64,000 nucleotides of DNA from positions 1,364,001-1,428,000 of the forward strand of contig JBLDXI010000024.1 in the NCBI GenBank assembly GCA_047495785.1, in the 5' to 3' direction. Positions within the stretch are counted from its first letter, which is position 1. Every line of letters starts with the position of its first letter. This DNA is from Lepidodermella squamata (lineage: Eukaryota; Gastrotricha). The notes below the pieces were generated by a model, which worked only from the letters and a program-made list of their open reading frames with translations, made no database searches and was not told the DNA's origin. A program made the translations under genes and the position numbers. Positions 31,913 to 43,926 of the stretch are shown here, piece after piece.

Positions 31913-32980
31913 ATGCCACGACTGCGGCATTATGTCTCTACCCTAGCAATACTGTTAACAATTCTAGCTTTGTTGATATTTTTGAAACCTGGCCCTGATG
32001 CCACAAAGAATTTGACCGCTCATGGTGAAAAGCCAAACCCAGACGTGATCGGCACCTTTGCCCATCGAAAAGTTCACCTAATTCGAGGATGCAAGCGTCA
32101 TTTCGGGATGGCACCCGGGATGCGGCGAGTTTCATCTGAGTTCATATCAAAATCATCCTATGACCTTCTATTCGTCAATCAAAAATTGAAAATATTGTTC
32201 TGCGGCATACCGAAAGTCGCATCGACGAGTTGGAGAAAATTGATCCTAATCGCTTCAAATCCTGGAATTAACTCGAATAACGCTAGTGCTTTCAATGATT
32301 TGGATCTTCACCTGGCTAGGCCTGAGCTGAAACCGCTCAACAATCTTAAAAACGACGAGCTGGAAGATGTCATGCAAAACTATACGAAAATTATGTTTGT
32401 GAGAAATCCGATGATGAGATTGCTCTCTGCTTGGGTCAGCAAGTTGACAAAGCCGAACTCCGTCTATCCAAAGGTATAAAAGAAAATTAGTCTTTAATTG
32501 CGTCATTAATTGTCTGAAACAGCTATTCGGCTCCGATATTATCCGGGAATTTCGAAAAAATGCTACGAAAGAAGAAATCGAGCGGGGCCAACCTGTGAGG
32601 TTGGAGGAATTTTTCAAATTTTTGCTCAAGCGCGGCTCAAGCGATACTCACTGGTTAATTTTCCGATATTTTATCGATATTTTTTAATATTTTTTTATGA
32701 TAGGTCACGTCAATATGAAATGTGTAGTGCTTGCGTTATCGGTTACGATTTTATTGGAAAATTTGAGACGCTGGACGCAGACTCGCGGTTTATTATCGAA
32801 AATGTCTTTCAAGTCGAACAACTGAAATTTCCAGAACCAGGCGAATCTGGCTCGAAACTTTCTGCCGCGGAATACTTGACTCGTCTTCGAGAGGTTCCAG
32901 CAAACTTGACGCGAAAAATCATTCATAACAACGCTATTGATTTTGAGCTTTTCGATTACGACAACAAAGAGTTTTTATAG
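31913..32980 (+). CDS. carbohydrate sulfotransferase, HNK-1 (Sulfotransfer_2) family
   Basis: Exons are 31913-32473, 32523-32653 and 32704-32980, giving 322 residues. The membrane anchor lies near the N-terminus (STLAILLTILALLIFL). The PAPS 5' loop is CGIPKVASTSWRK and the 3' motif is FVRNPMMRLLSAW. The end segments CSACVIGYDFIGKFE and RKIIHNNAIDFELFDY match the other copy at 2526. This one has a shorter stem and two introns (49 and 50 bp), while the first copy has none, so they are old paralogues or one passed through RNA. Predicted Golgi, type II. Substrate unknown. Confidence 0.85.
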
Positions 32981-33217
32981 GAAAATAAAGCATAAATGTA
33001 TCGATTCCGGAATTTTCTTGAATTTCCGGTTTGGTCCTTACTGGTTAATTGAATGTTTTAGATTGATTATTTTTACAGCCAAAAAATTCTCATACATTAA
33101 CTTTTTAATGATTGAATTACGTGTAATGCAATTCCGGCTGACTATATCCGAGTATTTCGTACCCATTCGATCGTGTTCCCACCCTCATTGTATCACGAGT
33201 CAATGCATGTAATTAAT

Positions 33218-33646
33218 ATGGCTGAATCAACCAGCAATTTTACATCAGACCCTCCCAACGTAAATCGCAAGTTGAGCCTTCGTGTTTTCACCCGGGAGGA
33301 ACACGAAGCGTGGATGGAACAAGAAGCACAGCGCGAGCAAAAGGCCTCAAAGACAGCCCGGTTAACTCTACCAACTCTTAATGTAAATTTTTCATTTTCT
33401 ATAAAAAATTAACCTAAAAATTTGACTTTTTCTTATTTTCAGTTTGCAGATCCTAATAACAAAAGCCCGAATTTCGGGCGAAAATCTCTCGGCAAAACAA
33501 GTAGCAACAGCAACTTGTCGGACGGCGGTGACATATCACCGGGCTTTTCACCTTCGCTACAGGACCAGCGGCGTCACACTGTGATGTGGAAGTGGTCAGA
33601 CGCGGCTCGATCTCCCGCCGATTCTCTCACACCTGCTAAGAAATGA
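33218..33646 (+). CDS. small soluble protein of unknown function
   Basis: Exons are 33218-33382 and 33443-33646 (phase-0 intron ending TATTTTCAG), giving 122 residues. There is no signal peptide or membrane segment. It has a charged helix (TREEHEAWMEQEAQREQ), then Ser/Asn-rich sequence and a C-terminus with RRHTVMWKW and several Ser-Pro sites that could be phosphorylated. I do not recognise the family. An in-frame ATG 15 bases upstream is an alternative start. An AATAAA lies at 33722. Confidence 0.55.
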
Positions 33647-33753
33647 GCCGCGCTATATGGCACAGAAATAATTTAATATCTATTTTTTTTGTTGAACAAA
33701 ATTCTCAAATGTTATGTATCAAATAAAATTCAGCTTTCAGCATCCAGCTTAAT

Positions 33754-34813
33754 ATGGGCTTCTCTAATTCGAAGTTGTTGTTCGGCTTTGAAAAGCAGCG
33801 TTTGAAATTACTCCACGCTGAAATGCGGCTATTACGTCGGTTGATAAACGAAAGGGGGACGGCTATTGCGATATTTCGAGACGAAGTCGCTTGGCTACTA
33901 GCTGGACTTGAGCAACACCTGCCGTGTTACATGGAAAATCTCTACGATGAAAACGAGGAGGCGATTTGCGTCAAAGCGGCGTGGTCGCTCGATCAAAGGC
34001 TAACGGATTCAAGCGCGGCATTTTCGAGCAAATCGCACGCTAAGCAGCTGGAAAAATTGCGGAAGTTGAATAAGGATTTCGTGGAGACAATTAACAAGTC
34101 TTTCAGATACTGTTACAGGTTAGTTACGTCGCTCAGATAGTTTCATAAATAGCATTATTAGGTTTACAGCATGTCGCAAACTATTTTGTAATTTGGCAAC
34201 TTTTTGTAAGAAATGTAACCAAATTTGTTCAAATTAAGCCTACCGGGAGAACATTCCATCTTCTATCCGCGATGCAACCGAAGAAATTAAAAATTTACCG
34301 GAGAAAACCCGGAAAACCAGGATGGTAACTGGTTCGGTAATTTTCGATTTTCGGTATTTACCCGGTTGGACCAAATTTCTCCGGACTTTTTATTCTCATT
34401 AACAAGTGACGTACGTGATTAATATTCTTGCGATTTTTTGAATTTTTCCGGGCATTAGATTTGAATTTGCCTCTCATTTTAGAGTTTCTAAACCCTTTTC
34501 CTGTATATTCGAACAAAAATACCCAATGAAAAAATTGTGCTATAAAACTTGTAGATTTAATATTTTAATTAATCAATTTTAAATTTAAATTTAAATTCTT
34601 TTAAAATTTAAATATGAAAAATAAAAATTTATTATTGAAACTTTTTTCAATTACAGCCAAGAAATTAATGTTGCTGCATCGAAGCTGCTCTGCCAGGTGA
34701 AGCGCATCTTGAGGATATTCCATGGCATCGAAAATTTCTACTACTACGACATCGAACGGTTAGCATACTTGATCGAATTTCGACTGATAAATGAAGGCAT
34801 TATTTTAATGTGA
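33754..34813 (+). CDS. N-myristoylation-signal protein, member 1 of a paralogous pair
   Basis: Exons are 33754-34118 and 34657-34813 (538-bp intron, phase 2), giving 173 residues. The N-terminus MGFSNSK fits the myristoylation rule (Gly2, Ser6). The body is charged and helical (LHAEMRLLRRLINERG) and shares with the next gene a pattern L..LI..RG ... HLP ... NL.D..E ... C..A. The intron sits at the same place and phase in both. It is probably a membrane-tethered cytoplasmic protein. Family not recognised; the second exon ends in a short tyrosine-rich helix. Confidence 0.6.
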
Positions 34814-35234
34814 TAATATTAATAAAATCGAGAGTTCAAGTTTTTTTATCAATTTTCATCGCCATTTCGCTATTGATCATTTTTACAGCGATCATTTAGC
34901 GTAAACAAGCGTTAGTGAGCTCGTCAATAACTCGGGCGCAGTACCACATCGTATCGATAAAAAGACGGCGAATAACAACCGAATTAAACGCCTTGTATTT
35001 TTCCCCCGATTTCGCGCGCTTGAAAATTAGGTTTACGCGGCCGTGGCGCATCATATCACAAGAGGACGAAGGCCCAGACGGCCGCTCGGTTTCTTACCAC
35101 ATCAGTTTACCCAACGCCTTTACTCCACCCGAAAATAAGCTAATAAATAAACTAAATATTCAATTATTATAACCAGTATAGTGATACAACAAATTTCTAT
35201 CGCAAACATATTTCTTTATATGCGATTGTGAAAA

Positions 35235-37227
35235 ATGGGCTGTTGCTTTTCGCGGTCTAAGCACGACAAACAGCTCGAGATGGAACGGGCGCGGATAGCT
35301 GTGCAACACGAGCAGTTGATGTTCCTGCAGGGCCTGATCGAGGATAGGGGCGAGTCGTTGAGCCGCATCAGGCAGCACCTCGGCGCGCCGTTATCGCGGC
35401 TCGACATTCATCTGCCGACGTTTTTGTCGAATTTAAACGACGACCGCGAACAACTCGAGTGTCTATCTGCTGCGTCCGAGTTGTGCCACCGAATTGTTGA
35501 CCTCAATGCGAATGAATTGCTCACCTGGCGACGCGGCGAGTTCGGCCGGATCAGCAGGCTGGCGAACAAATTTGTATGCTCCATCAAAGACTGCCATCAT
35601 CAAACTTGCAAGTAAGCAAAAAAGTCATTTCGATTACTATAATAATATCCTGTTATGCGCCTATAGATGTGATTCAAATTATTTGGATCGCCAATTTTTG
35701 TTATAAAATTTTCGTCTAAAGCTATAGGCATATCCATATTAGAGAGGATTGGCCGAGATGTATGGCTGCAATCACTCTCAACTGAATACTTTGATATTAC
35801 TGTATTTGTTCCCATATTCAGTCGCTAATTTTCGCCTAATAGCCCCGACCCAAGGGTAGAATTGTCCCGTCGGATGGAAAACATGAAAAATGAACGATTT
35901 ATCGATAATTAATTTTCGAATGTTTTTAAATTTCAAGGTTGAAATTTCCCCGGCTGTCTTAATAGTGGAGAAAATACGGTACTGCTGTTATTATTCCAAA
36001 ATAAAATTCAGACAATTTATATTGATTGAACATGATCTATAATTAAAATTTAAGCGACATTTTTGCGATCACCTCAAAATAATAATTATTATCGAATATT
36101 TGGGACGAAAACTGACCGTGCGCATGAGGATTAGGTAATACGTAATTTTGCGGGTCGGAATATTTATTAATGAAACTTCAGATTGTACTACGGACCCAGA
36201 ACCCTGAATTATGCGAAAAATAGATCGAATATTTTGATATTTATTCTATAAGAGGTGGTCTTTGATGCCCAATCAAAATTCGAAAGTTGATTGTGATGGC
36301 AGATATAAAGGTGGAATTTTTTTTCTACATTTTTGGTACATTTTCTGTGCGCCTTAACAGAGCCTTCTTTAGCCAAGTCGAAATTCAGGCAAAATTTAGT
36401 TGCCGTGCGCCGTAAGAGCATTTGAGAAACCGTCTTAGAATGTCAGACTATGGTCTGAATCATATTATTTTGATGTTCCACGAATATAATCTAAGCATAA
36501 TGCAGTCTAAAACTTGAAATCATCGCTTCTTCAAAGTTGACCTATTAAAGCTCAAAGGCACCTTTCCCTGCCACCCCATATTTAAAAAATCCATTAGGGT
36601 GACTACAACCCCTGGGTGTCCTAAAGGCGCTGGGAAGTTTTATAAATTCCAGGAAAACGGATAAAAACCAGTATCTCTTCGGCTTGGTAATGAGCTAGGA
36701 CCTAAGACCTAAAGCTGAAAGCTGAAATTCATGATTTTTTAAGGCTAACCGCAGCGGTCAAAATCGTTTCGTGGCTCAAAAAATACTTTCCTAATTTTCT
36801 GAGAAATATAACGAGTTGAAGGTTTGACTAAGACTTTGTTTATGAATTTTACAGCTTCACAACTGCTAATTTCGGCGTGCGGTTACATATAGCAACGCGG
36901 AATCTGATGGATTTGTTAGAAAAGGACGAAGTCGCTTACTACTCAGAGATCGAAGATCGGCTAAATATCCTCGGCCGAATGACTGACGGCAGCAGAACGC
37001 GCCTCGGTTCGGCCCGAAATTTAGTCTCAACCTCGCATCAGAACATCACGGGAAGCGGAACAATTTACCAGCAGCAGCAACAACAGCATCAACAACAAAT
37101 GCACAACTCGCGACACAGCGACAGTTCTCGAGCGTGTCACAGCCCTCAATTCGCACCGAATGTCATGCACCTGAGCAGTAGTACAGGAAATATATGCCCA
37201 AATACCAAGTCAATGATTACACTGTAG
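35235..37227 (+). CDS. N-myristoylation/palmitoylation-signal protein, member 2 of the pair
   Basis: Exons are 35235-35611 and 36855-37227 (1,243-bp intron, phase 2), giving 249 residues. It starts MGCCFSRSK, a dual myristoylation plus palmitoylation signal. The first exon aligns with member 1 (IEDRGES, HLPTFLSNLNDD). The second exon continues with a helix, then a Gln/His tract (QQQQQHQQQM) and a Ser/Asn-rich tail absent from member 1. The long intron is unusual here, where most are about 55 bp. No known domain identified. Confidence 0.6.
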
Positions 37228-37509
37228 TCGGATTTTTTACTGACTAATTTACTACTCATTTTTGTCGGTTTTAAAGTGATTTATCATCACGATAGCGATA
37301 CAGGAAGCCGTTTTAATTGCAGTGCGAGATCAATAAAAAGTCGTCTACTAATTATGGTGGATAGTTTTTTTTCCACGCAACATGTCTTTTTAGTTTGATC
37401 TCTTTCTCACGCCAATTAAATATTATGCCTACTAATTAGCAGTAAAGGATAAGGTGAGAGGAAAGCATGGCTTCCAGAAAAAAATCAGAAAATATGATAT
37501 CCGCAAAGT

Positions 37510-39897
37510 TTAAGATTCTCCTGTTGCGGAAAAAATGCGCATTAACGACTTGTAGGACAGGCATAATGACGATGTGAGGGATAGGATAAGAGCCATGAAG
37601 CATACTGCGATATGCTGACGAACTTGATCCGATAGAGCGACTATTATCAAAACTGAAAAAAGCAGAAGGACCAATGCGTTGAGGACTCCACATATAATAC
37701 CGACCATTTCCGAGCAGACATAAGTTTGATTTGCCCGAAAGCGTTGTTTGATTCGGTAACTCCTATGTAAACTGACTAACAGCATAAGAGTGTGAAAAAT
37801 AATGAAAAATGCGATCCAATCTAAGTTGTTTATCGACCTGCAGCGGATTACGGAAATCTCGTAGGAAGTATCCGTGATTTCATCATAATCATCTCCTCCT
37901 GTAATGATAAACTGCTGACAAGAGAAGCCGTCAGAAGTCAACCAAGCCAACACCATGGCCATGTTTATTGCCACGAAAAACGCACATCCGAGAATTACCC
38001 CTTTGTCGATAGCTGACTCAATTTCTTCCTTCGGGAGGTTCTTTACGGGTTGTGGCGTTAAACATCCGCGACTAACTGTTTTTTCGACTTTCAAGTGCGA
38101 ATGTGGATGGGCCAAACGGTAATTGAGTTCAAATTTCGAATGCGAGGCGGCTAACGATTTACGCTTAGATAATGGCTTATGGAAGCCTATTGAAGTGCTT
38201 CCTGCTTTCTCGCGAAGTCTATTTGCAATGAAAACTGCTCGAAAGGCTAGGATTCCGTTAACAACTGATAGCGCGAAAATCAGGAGGGCGACCCTCAGTA
38301 TGCCGATCAAGTAAGGATTTTCGGCTATCTTCAGCGAATGGACTGCTGCAGATCCGTTGAGGCACAGGCAGCCAAAGTAAGCAATGATTTTAAGCCTTGA
38401 AGACAACGAATTTAGGCTCCTGAGTGTCGCAAAACCCAGAAATATTTGAAACAACGAGATCAAGCATGAAATTACGATAACAGATGTGCGAACGTTATCA
38501 TCGACTTCAGATGCAAGTTTTTCAATGTTAGCCGAGTCTCTTGGTGGTCTACCGTCAGTCCAACCTGGCCATTGAAAGACGCCATTCGAAATGACTGAAT
38601 AACGGCCGTAGTAGAGACCCGAGCGCTTGTTGTTCTCCTTTTCTATAGTATAATAGGGGGTAACATAACCAGTGTCGTTCCAGTAGGTGAATAAGATTCT
38701 GTCGTTTTCCTTGAAACCACGTTTACTGAAGTACTGCTGACCCCTCAAACCGGATATGTTCACATTCCTGAGAGATTCATTTACGACATGCATCACCAAT
38801 GTTGGGTTCGTGTTCATGTCTAAAAGGGACATGTTGTATTGCGCCTTCAAACGTAAATCAGCGTCGTGAAGTGCGAACACCGACATCAAAGCTGTATCGT
38901 GACAGACGTATTTCAAACTAGTAGCTGTTTGTTCTTTGGGCCTTAGCAGTCTTTCATACAACATTTGATCGAACTGATAAGTGTCGTAGCCTAGTTCAGA
39001 CTTTCGGCTCTCGTCCGGGACAGTAATCACAGAGCCAGCAAAGATAAATTGTTTAAACTGATCTGTCATATTTTCTCTCGTGCATCTAGGGTCTTCCAGA
39101 ACAAATTTGCGTGGGTCAGCAGCAAGGTAGTTGTTGAGAATGAACAAGTACCGTGGACCACTTATACCAGTCAGGAAACATTTGCAGATAAATTTCCACA
39201 GAAATGCCGCCTCGGTGATGTAAGGGACAATGATTCGAACGTCGTGATACTGGATCGCATCGATCACTTCATCTTCCAAATCGATCCCAATAATGAAGAG
39301 AGGTACAGAAATGTTGGCTTTCAGCGCGAACTCATGGACATATGTAGCAGCTATGTAGTCGTTGGGGCTTGAGGGGATCGAGATTATTCCGATCTCCGAC
39401 CATTTGCCGATATCCTTGATAAAGTGGATAATTCCCATAGCCACGAGTTCTCCAGTCGATTGTGTCAAGTACAAGTTCGGATATGTCACGTGATCAGCCA
39501 GAAATGGAGCACTGCATGCAATACTAAGCGCTACCATGTCATAGTACGTCAGTACCTTTCCTAGGGCTTTGCATCCAATCGAAAAGAAAGGTCCGATATA
39601 GAGGGGTGATCGAATGAAAGTTGGAGTGTTAGATCTGCTCTCCCAGTCCCTTCCGTATTTCACTAGTTCGCGAACTGGAGAAGAGCCAAGTGTGAAATTT
39701 GCCTCATCTCTGAAATCAGACACGATGTTGTAGTCGGATAGAATGTCAGTTCTGTTATTGACCGAGTCAATGACGATTTGGATGGAGGGTCGGCAGGGCG
39801 AGTGAGATTCGGGATAAACCTGCAGTAACGATAGGTTGTTGAGCGCTGTACAAAACCGGATGCAAAATACGACTATCAGAATTATAATACGAGACAT
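37510..39897 (-). CDS. intronless GABA-B-like class C GPCR
   Basis: A 795-residue frame from the ATG at 39897; the frame runs a little further upstream. Flytrap motifs include VIDSVNNRTDILSDYN, FFSIGCKA, YPNLYLTQSTGE and GRPPRD before the membrane region. Seven helices follow with a basic 3-4 loop (SLAASHSKF) and no tail. It belongs to the same subfamily as 24253, 28969 and 43927 but is more diverged and in opposite orientation. The ectodomain and seven-helix region are intact, so it is presumably functional. Confidence 0.86.
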   Translation of the reverse strand: MSRIIILIVVFCIRFCTALNNLSLLQVYPESHSPCRPSIQIVIDSVNNRTDILSDYNIVSDFRDEANFTLGSSPVRELVKYGRDWESRSNTPTFIRSPLYIGPFFSIGCKALGKVLTYYDMVALSIACSAPFLADHVTYPNLYLTQSTGELVAMGIIHFIKDIGKWSEIGIISIPSSPNDYIAATYVHEFALKANISVPLFIIGIDLEDEVIDAIQYHDVRIIVPYITEAAFLWKFICKCFLTGISGPRYLFILNNYLAADPRKFVLEDPRCTRENMTDQFKQFIFAGSVITVPDESRKSELGYDTYQFDQMLYERLLRPKEQTATSLKYVCHDTALMSVFALHDADLRLKAQYNMSLLDMNTNPTLVMHVVNESLRNVNISGLRGQQYFSKRGFKENDRILFTYWNDTGYVTPYYTIEKENNKRSGLYYGRYSVISNGVFQWPGWTDGRPPRDSANIEKLASEVDDNVRTSVIVISCLISLFQIFLGFATLRSLNSLSSRLKIIAYFGCLCLNGSAAVHSLKIAENPYLIGILRVALLIFALSVVNGILAFRAVFIANRLREKAGSTSIGFHKPLSKRKSLAASHSKFELNYRLAHPHSHLKVEKTVSRGCLTPQPVKNLPKEEIESAIDKGVILGCAFFVAINMAMVLAWLTSDGFSCQQFIITGGDDYDEITDTSYEISVIRCRSINNLDWIAFFIIFHTLMLLVSLHRSYRIKQRFRANQTYVCSEMVGIICGVLNALVLLLFSVLIIVALSDQVRQHIAVCFMALILSLTSSLCLSYKSLMRIFSATGES

Positions 39898-40227
39898 TAT
39901 TCTTGAGAATAGTATCTTCAGAGGCAACAGTTATATTTCGATTCTATTGCAGAATTGAATGATATGGGTATCAACATTAATATCTCATAATATCTAATGA
40001 AGAAGCTCGGCTGAAGTTGTTCCCTAATATTAGAAGTTTCTGGCGTGATCTTTCAAATACTTACGTCACAGCAGTGGCGTGTACATGTACATGATTCATG
40101 ATTATTCGGAAATTATTTCGAATTATGAATCTAATTAAACGTACAACTCACTCATTATTTCGCCCGATGATGCTAATTTCTGAATTTCTGAATTTCTGCT
40201 CCTACTAATATAGCTTGGTATTAGCGA

Positions 40228-40623
40228 CACATGACTTCATTAGGCATGTTTACTTCGAAATCGTCCACTCCGATTCCTCGCGGACAGTCCGTGCAAACGG
40301 TCCGTGATAATTTACGAATTCCTGAACTCCATCAACTACATCGTAGCTCGTAATCATCGCGTTGGCGTTAGCATCCGGCTGACGCTTGCAGCCTCTAACC
40401 TCTAACTCCATGGAGAATGGAGACCAACAGAACTCACTCTCCTTGTGGATCTTCAACGAGTCTTAGACTCTTCCATCTGTCTCCACCGTAGCTTATCCAT
40501 TCCATATGGCATTTTGACGCAATAACCACGGACCGTTTGCAACCGTTTACTTCGAAATTGTCCGCTCCGATTCCTCGCGGACAATTATTAAGTCAACGTG
40601 CCTATACCTAATGAAGTCATGTG
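40228..40623. mobile_element. MITE-like inverted-repeat element
   Basis: Bounded by a perfect 17-bp inverted repeat, CACATGACTTCATTAGG at 40228-40244 and its complement at 40607-40623. Inside are nested inverted copies of TTTACTTCGAAAT(C/T)GTCC and CCGATTCCTCGCGGACA, so the whole can fold back. It has no coding capacity. No clean target duplication was seen, so the superfamily is unassigned. Confidence 0.6.
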
Positions 40624-41089
40624 ACAACCATGCGATAGTAATAGGCGCAGAACTTCAGCGAGTCTGTCGTCATCATGAGGTGGACGTTGAACATTGAGTT
40701 GCTACTTACGATGGCAATTTGCAATAAAATTGAATGCGGAGGTGGTCTATATGGCATTTGAAACTACGGATAAAGAGTAAGGCGCCACGTACGTCATCGT
40801 GTATGACTAGCTGGCATGTCAAAGTCCAAATTGGCATGGTAAAAGCATGAACAGCTCCATGACAAAACTTTCTTAATGAGGTAATTCAACCCGAAATTTG
40901 CGCAGGCCGGGAAGCTTCAAGATTGCGTGGAATTTGTCATAACTTCAAATTGTCCAGTTGGAATTACACGATAATTCAGAAATTATTGAAAATATTATTG
41001 CTGCTGGCGTAGCAATCGCCTGTAGTTTTGAGTCAGTCTAACAAATACAACCGTTCTCTCCTGCAAACTGCAAATTTTCCCTTTTGCAC

Positions 41090-42888
41090 ATGAGGCTTCT
41101 TTACCGGCACTCAAAATCGCCATCGAAAAGTTCAGCAATCGATCAGAAATCCCACCGGACTACAATTTGGTACCAATTAGGTCCGTGACGAGGAGGGTCT
41201 CTTCCAGTGCGAGAAATCGTCCGTTATGGGAGAATGCGGGAAAATCGCCCGGATGATGGCCTCATCCGCTCTCCTGTCATCGTTAAACCCTTCTTTTCTA
41301 TCGGATGTAAGCCAATGGGAAAGCCGCTAACTTACTTTGACATGGTCGGTTATGCAATGGCCTGCTACGCACCCTATCTATCAGACCGCATAACCTACCC
41401 AAACCATTATAATATCCAGAGAAACGGCGAGTTAAATGCTATTGGATTGGTTAGCATTATCAAGCAAGTCGGCTAAAATTGGTGTTCTGACGATTGTCGG
41501 TTCGCCACAGGATTATGCAGCGGGTTCATACGTGGAGAAATACGCAACAGCTAGCGGAATTTCTATCCCAACGTTCAACGTTGTGTTGTAGATAACTGAT
41601 GATGTGATAAAAGATCTAGTTTTCCATGAGGTTCGGATAATCCTGGTCTACAGCTTGGTATGCTGGTCTCACAGGGTCGAGATACCTATTTTTCCTGAGC
41701 AACTCACGCGCCGGCGAACCTGTTTCATCACCCCGGGAGCAATAGTTGACGAGACTTGTAATAAAGAAATAATCCGCTAGCAATTATACAACTCAATTTT
41801 CTTCGGACCTGGTACTCAGGTTCTTGCGATAGCCGAGTGAGCGAATTGGGGTATTAATTCTTGAAGCGACCCCGCCTTATGCTTGTAAAATACATATTGT
41901 TAATTCTCCTATTGCCAAGATTTTCGGCTGTATCGGATGCTTAGGTCTTAACGGAGCTGCAATCGCGTTCGCGGTAAAAAGGGGGCGAGTAGCTTTGTTA
42001 TTGCAGTAGTAAGGCTGGTTCTACTAATTACTTCTCTATCAGTTTTGAATGGAGCTATTTCATTCAGCGCGTTTTTTCTGGCACGGAAACTGCCAAAAAT
42101 GCCCTAGATGTTCATATCCAACCAGAATAGCAAATTACTCAGCATGGCTCCAGGGAATCATTCTAAGGCTCAAATCGTTATCGCGAAAGCTGATGTCAAT
42201 ACGTCACCAGGTGTGCGCCCGCCTATGACACCCGATCTTCAACGCCGAACAGATAATTTAGCGGGATGCGAAAATGTTGTCACAGTATCACCTGTTCCTC
42301 GGCAACATTTGATTGATGCGAAACCCACAATCTCAAACCGGAGTACAAATCGAGGTCGCAATCCTAGTACCGTGGTATCGGAATTTGAAAACGGCATCGA
42401 CCGAAAAACTTTCGGCTTCACTACGATTTTTATGGGTATTAACCTTCTCATTTTGGCTAGCTGGCTACTTTCCGACACTCTATCCTGCCGTACTGTCGTA
42501 GCTCGGAAAGCCAAAACTATGACCCTTTATTAGACACATTTTACGACATCTATACGGAAATCTGTACCTCAGCAAATGCCATGTCCTGGATGACTTGTCT
42601 GGCTTTTTTCACGTGGTTTCGCAAGCTTACTGCACTTACCAAGGATACCATGTAAAGCAGCGATTGAAGATACTGGCAAACAACGTCTGTTCCGAGATCA
42701 CAGGCGTTATTCTTGGCCCGCTGAATGGTTTCTCTCTACTGCTTTGCTTCATCCTAGTTGTTTTCATCTTGGGCGATGAAAAACGACAGCATATAGCTTT
42801 CTCATTTATGGGGCTATTTTATTCGATGAGCACGAGCATCACCATGAGTTATACTCTCCTTCAACGCATCATTAAAGTAATCCGCTGA
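41090..42888 (+). pseudogene. decayed GABA-B-like class C GPCR
   Basis: Begins within the flytrap domain (ALKIAIEKFSNRSEIPPDYN near 41106). It continues in a shifted frame (41207-41476, with PFFSIGCKP and YPNHYN) and then has multiple stops. The sequence jumps near 41850-41900 from the ectodomain to helix 2 (KIFGCIGCLGLNGAA), so about 130 codons are missing. The last 97 codons (42595-42888) with helices 5-7 are still open. No signal peptide exon or start was found. Confidence 0.8.
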
Positions 42889-43497
42889 AAGCTGGCGAAC
42901 ATGATAGTCTTAATGTTATGTCCATGTTTTATTCTGCGTAATCTGACTTCTTTATAGCGTCGAATAAAATGACTAAGACAAACCCTCTCCAACTCAATAG
43001 AATTTGTCGACTTTTTATTTGAACATATTTCTCAGACACGCCAACGAAAGTTGTAAATTTTCTCGAACAAGTAAAATGCATGTTGTCGGAACTCATGTGG
43101 CTAATTTCCGGATCGTATTTTGAAAGAGTCGTCGATTATAATGCGTGCTTGTAACTCGTCCATTGCGCAAAGTGAAATAAATTCATATTAATTATAACGA
43201 TGTAGGAGATATGCGCTAATCTAATTACGTCAATGATTATGTTCGCGCTTTTTGGTGTTGAGAGCGCGGGCTGGATGACTTGGAAAATCAGATTTGGCAT
43301 TGGGCATCGTGTATTATACCAACAGCCACAGGCACAGCAGAGGTGAGAGGCTTATGGAAGAAGTGTATACGTCATCAGATTCCTTGGTATGTTAAAGGAA
43401 TTGATAGCAATAACATAGGTTGGATTGTTGAAGCCCGTTGATTCTTGTCATGTGTCTGACAATGCTTCAAGTTTTTCGCCCCGGAGACCGGAGACGG

Positions 43498-43622
43498 TGC
43501 GTAGCCTACCGCGAAGCCTTCTTCATCGCGATATTCGTGTACGATGTTATAGTCAGGCAGTACATCAGTACGGTTGTTGGCATTGTCGATTGCGATTTTC
43601 ACAGCTGGCGGGCATCCTATAT
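43498..43622 (-). pseudogene. inverted fragment of a GABA-B-like receptor
   Basis: About 125 bp is the reverse complement of 44036-44160 in the adjacent receptor gene, with about two mismatches, covering the flytrap start (GCPPAVKIAIDNANNRTDV). The two copies face each other about 410 bp apart. It has no start or continuation. Confidence 0.8.
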
Positions 43623-43926
43623 GAAAACACGCAGAAAACACGCAAGCTTGCTATCACATATTTGTGTTTCGCCTTTTAGTTGCCCTGATCGAATAATGCA
43701 GCAAACATTTCCATCTTGTTTTTATTGACGTAGAACATTTCTGAAGGCGTCCTTGAGTAAGGATGTAATATTCACCTAGTTCCTCTGCAGATTTCGTTAC
43801 TCGAAATTCTTCGGCAATAGGCGCATGATCGGGGAATGCGTGAGAATCTGGCTAATTATCCTTACCTATGCATTTTATTCGATAAAGACCTGATATGAAG
43901 CATAGCGTTCTCAGTCACTGTCAAAA

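Noticed and set aside
34119-34656. Separate gene inside the 538-bp intron
   Set aside because: AT-rich sequence without an open frame or RNA fold.
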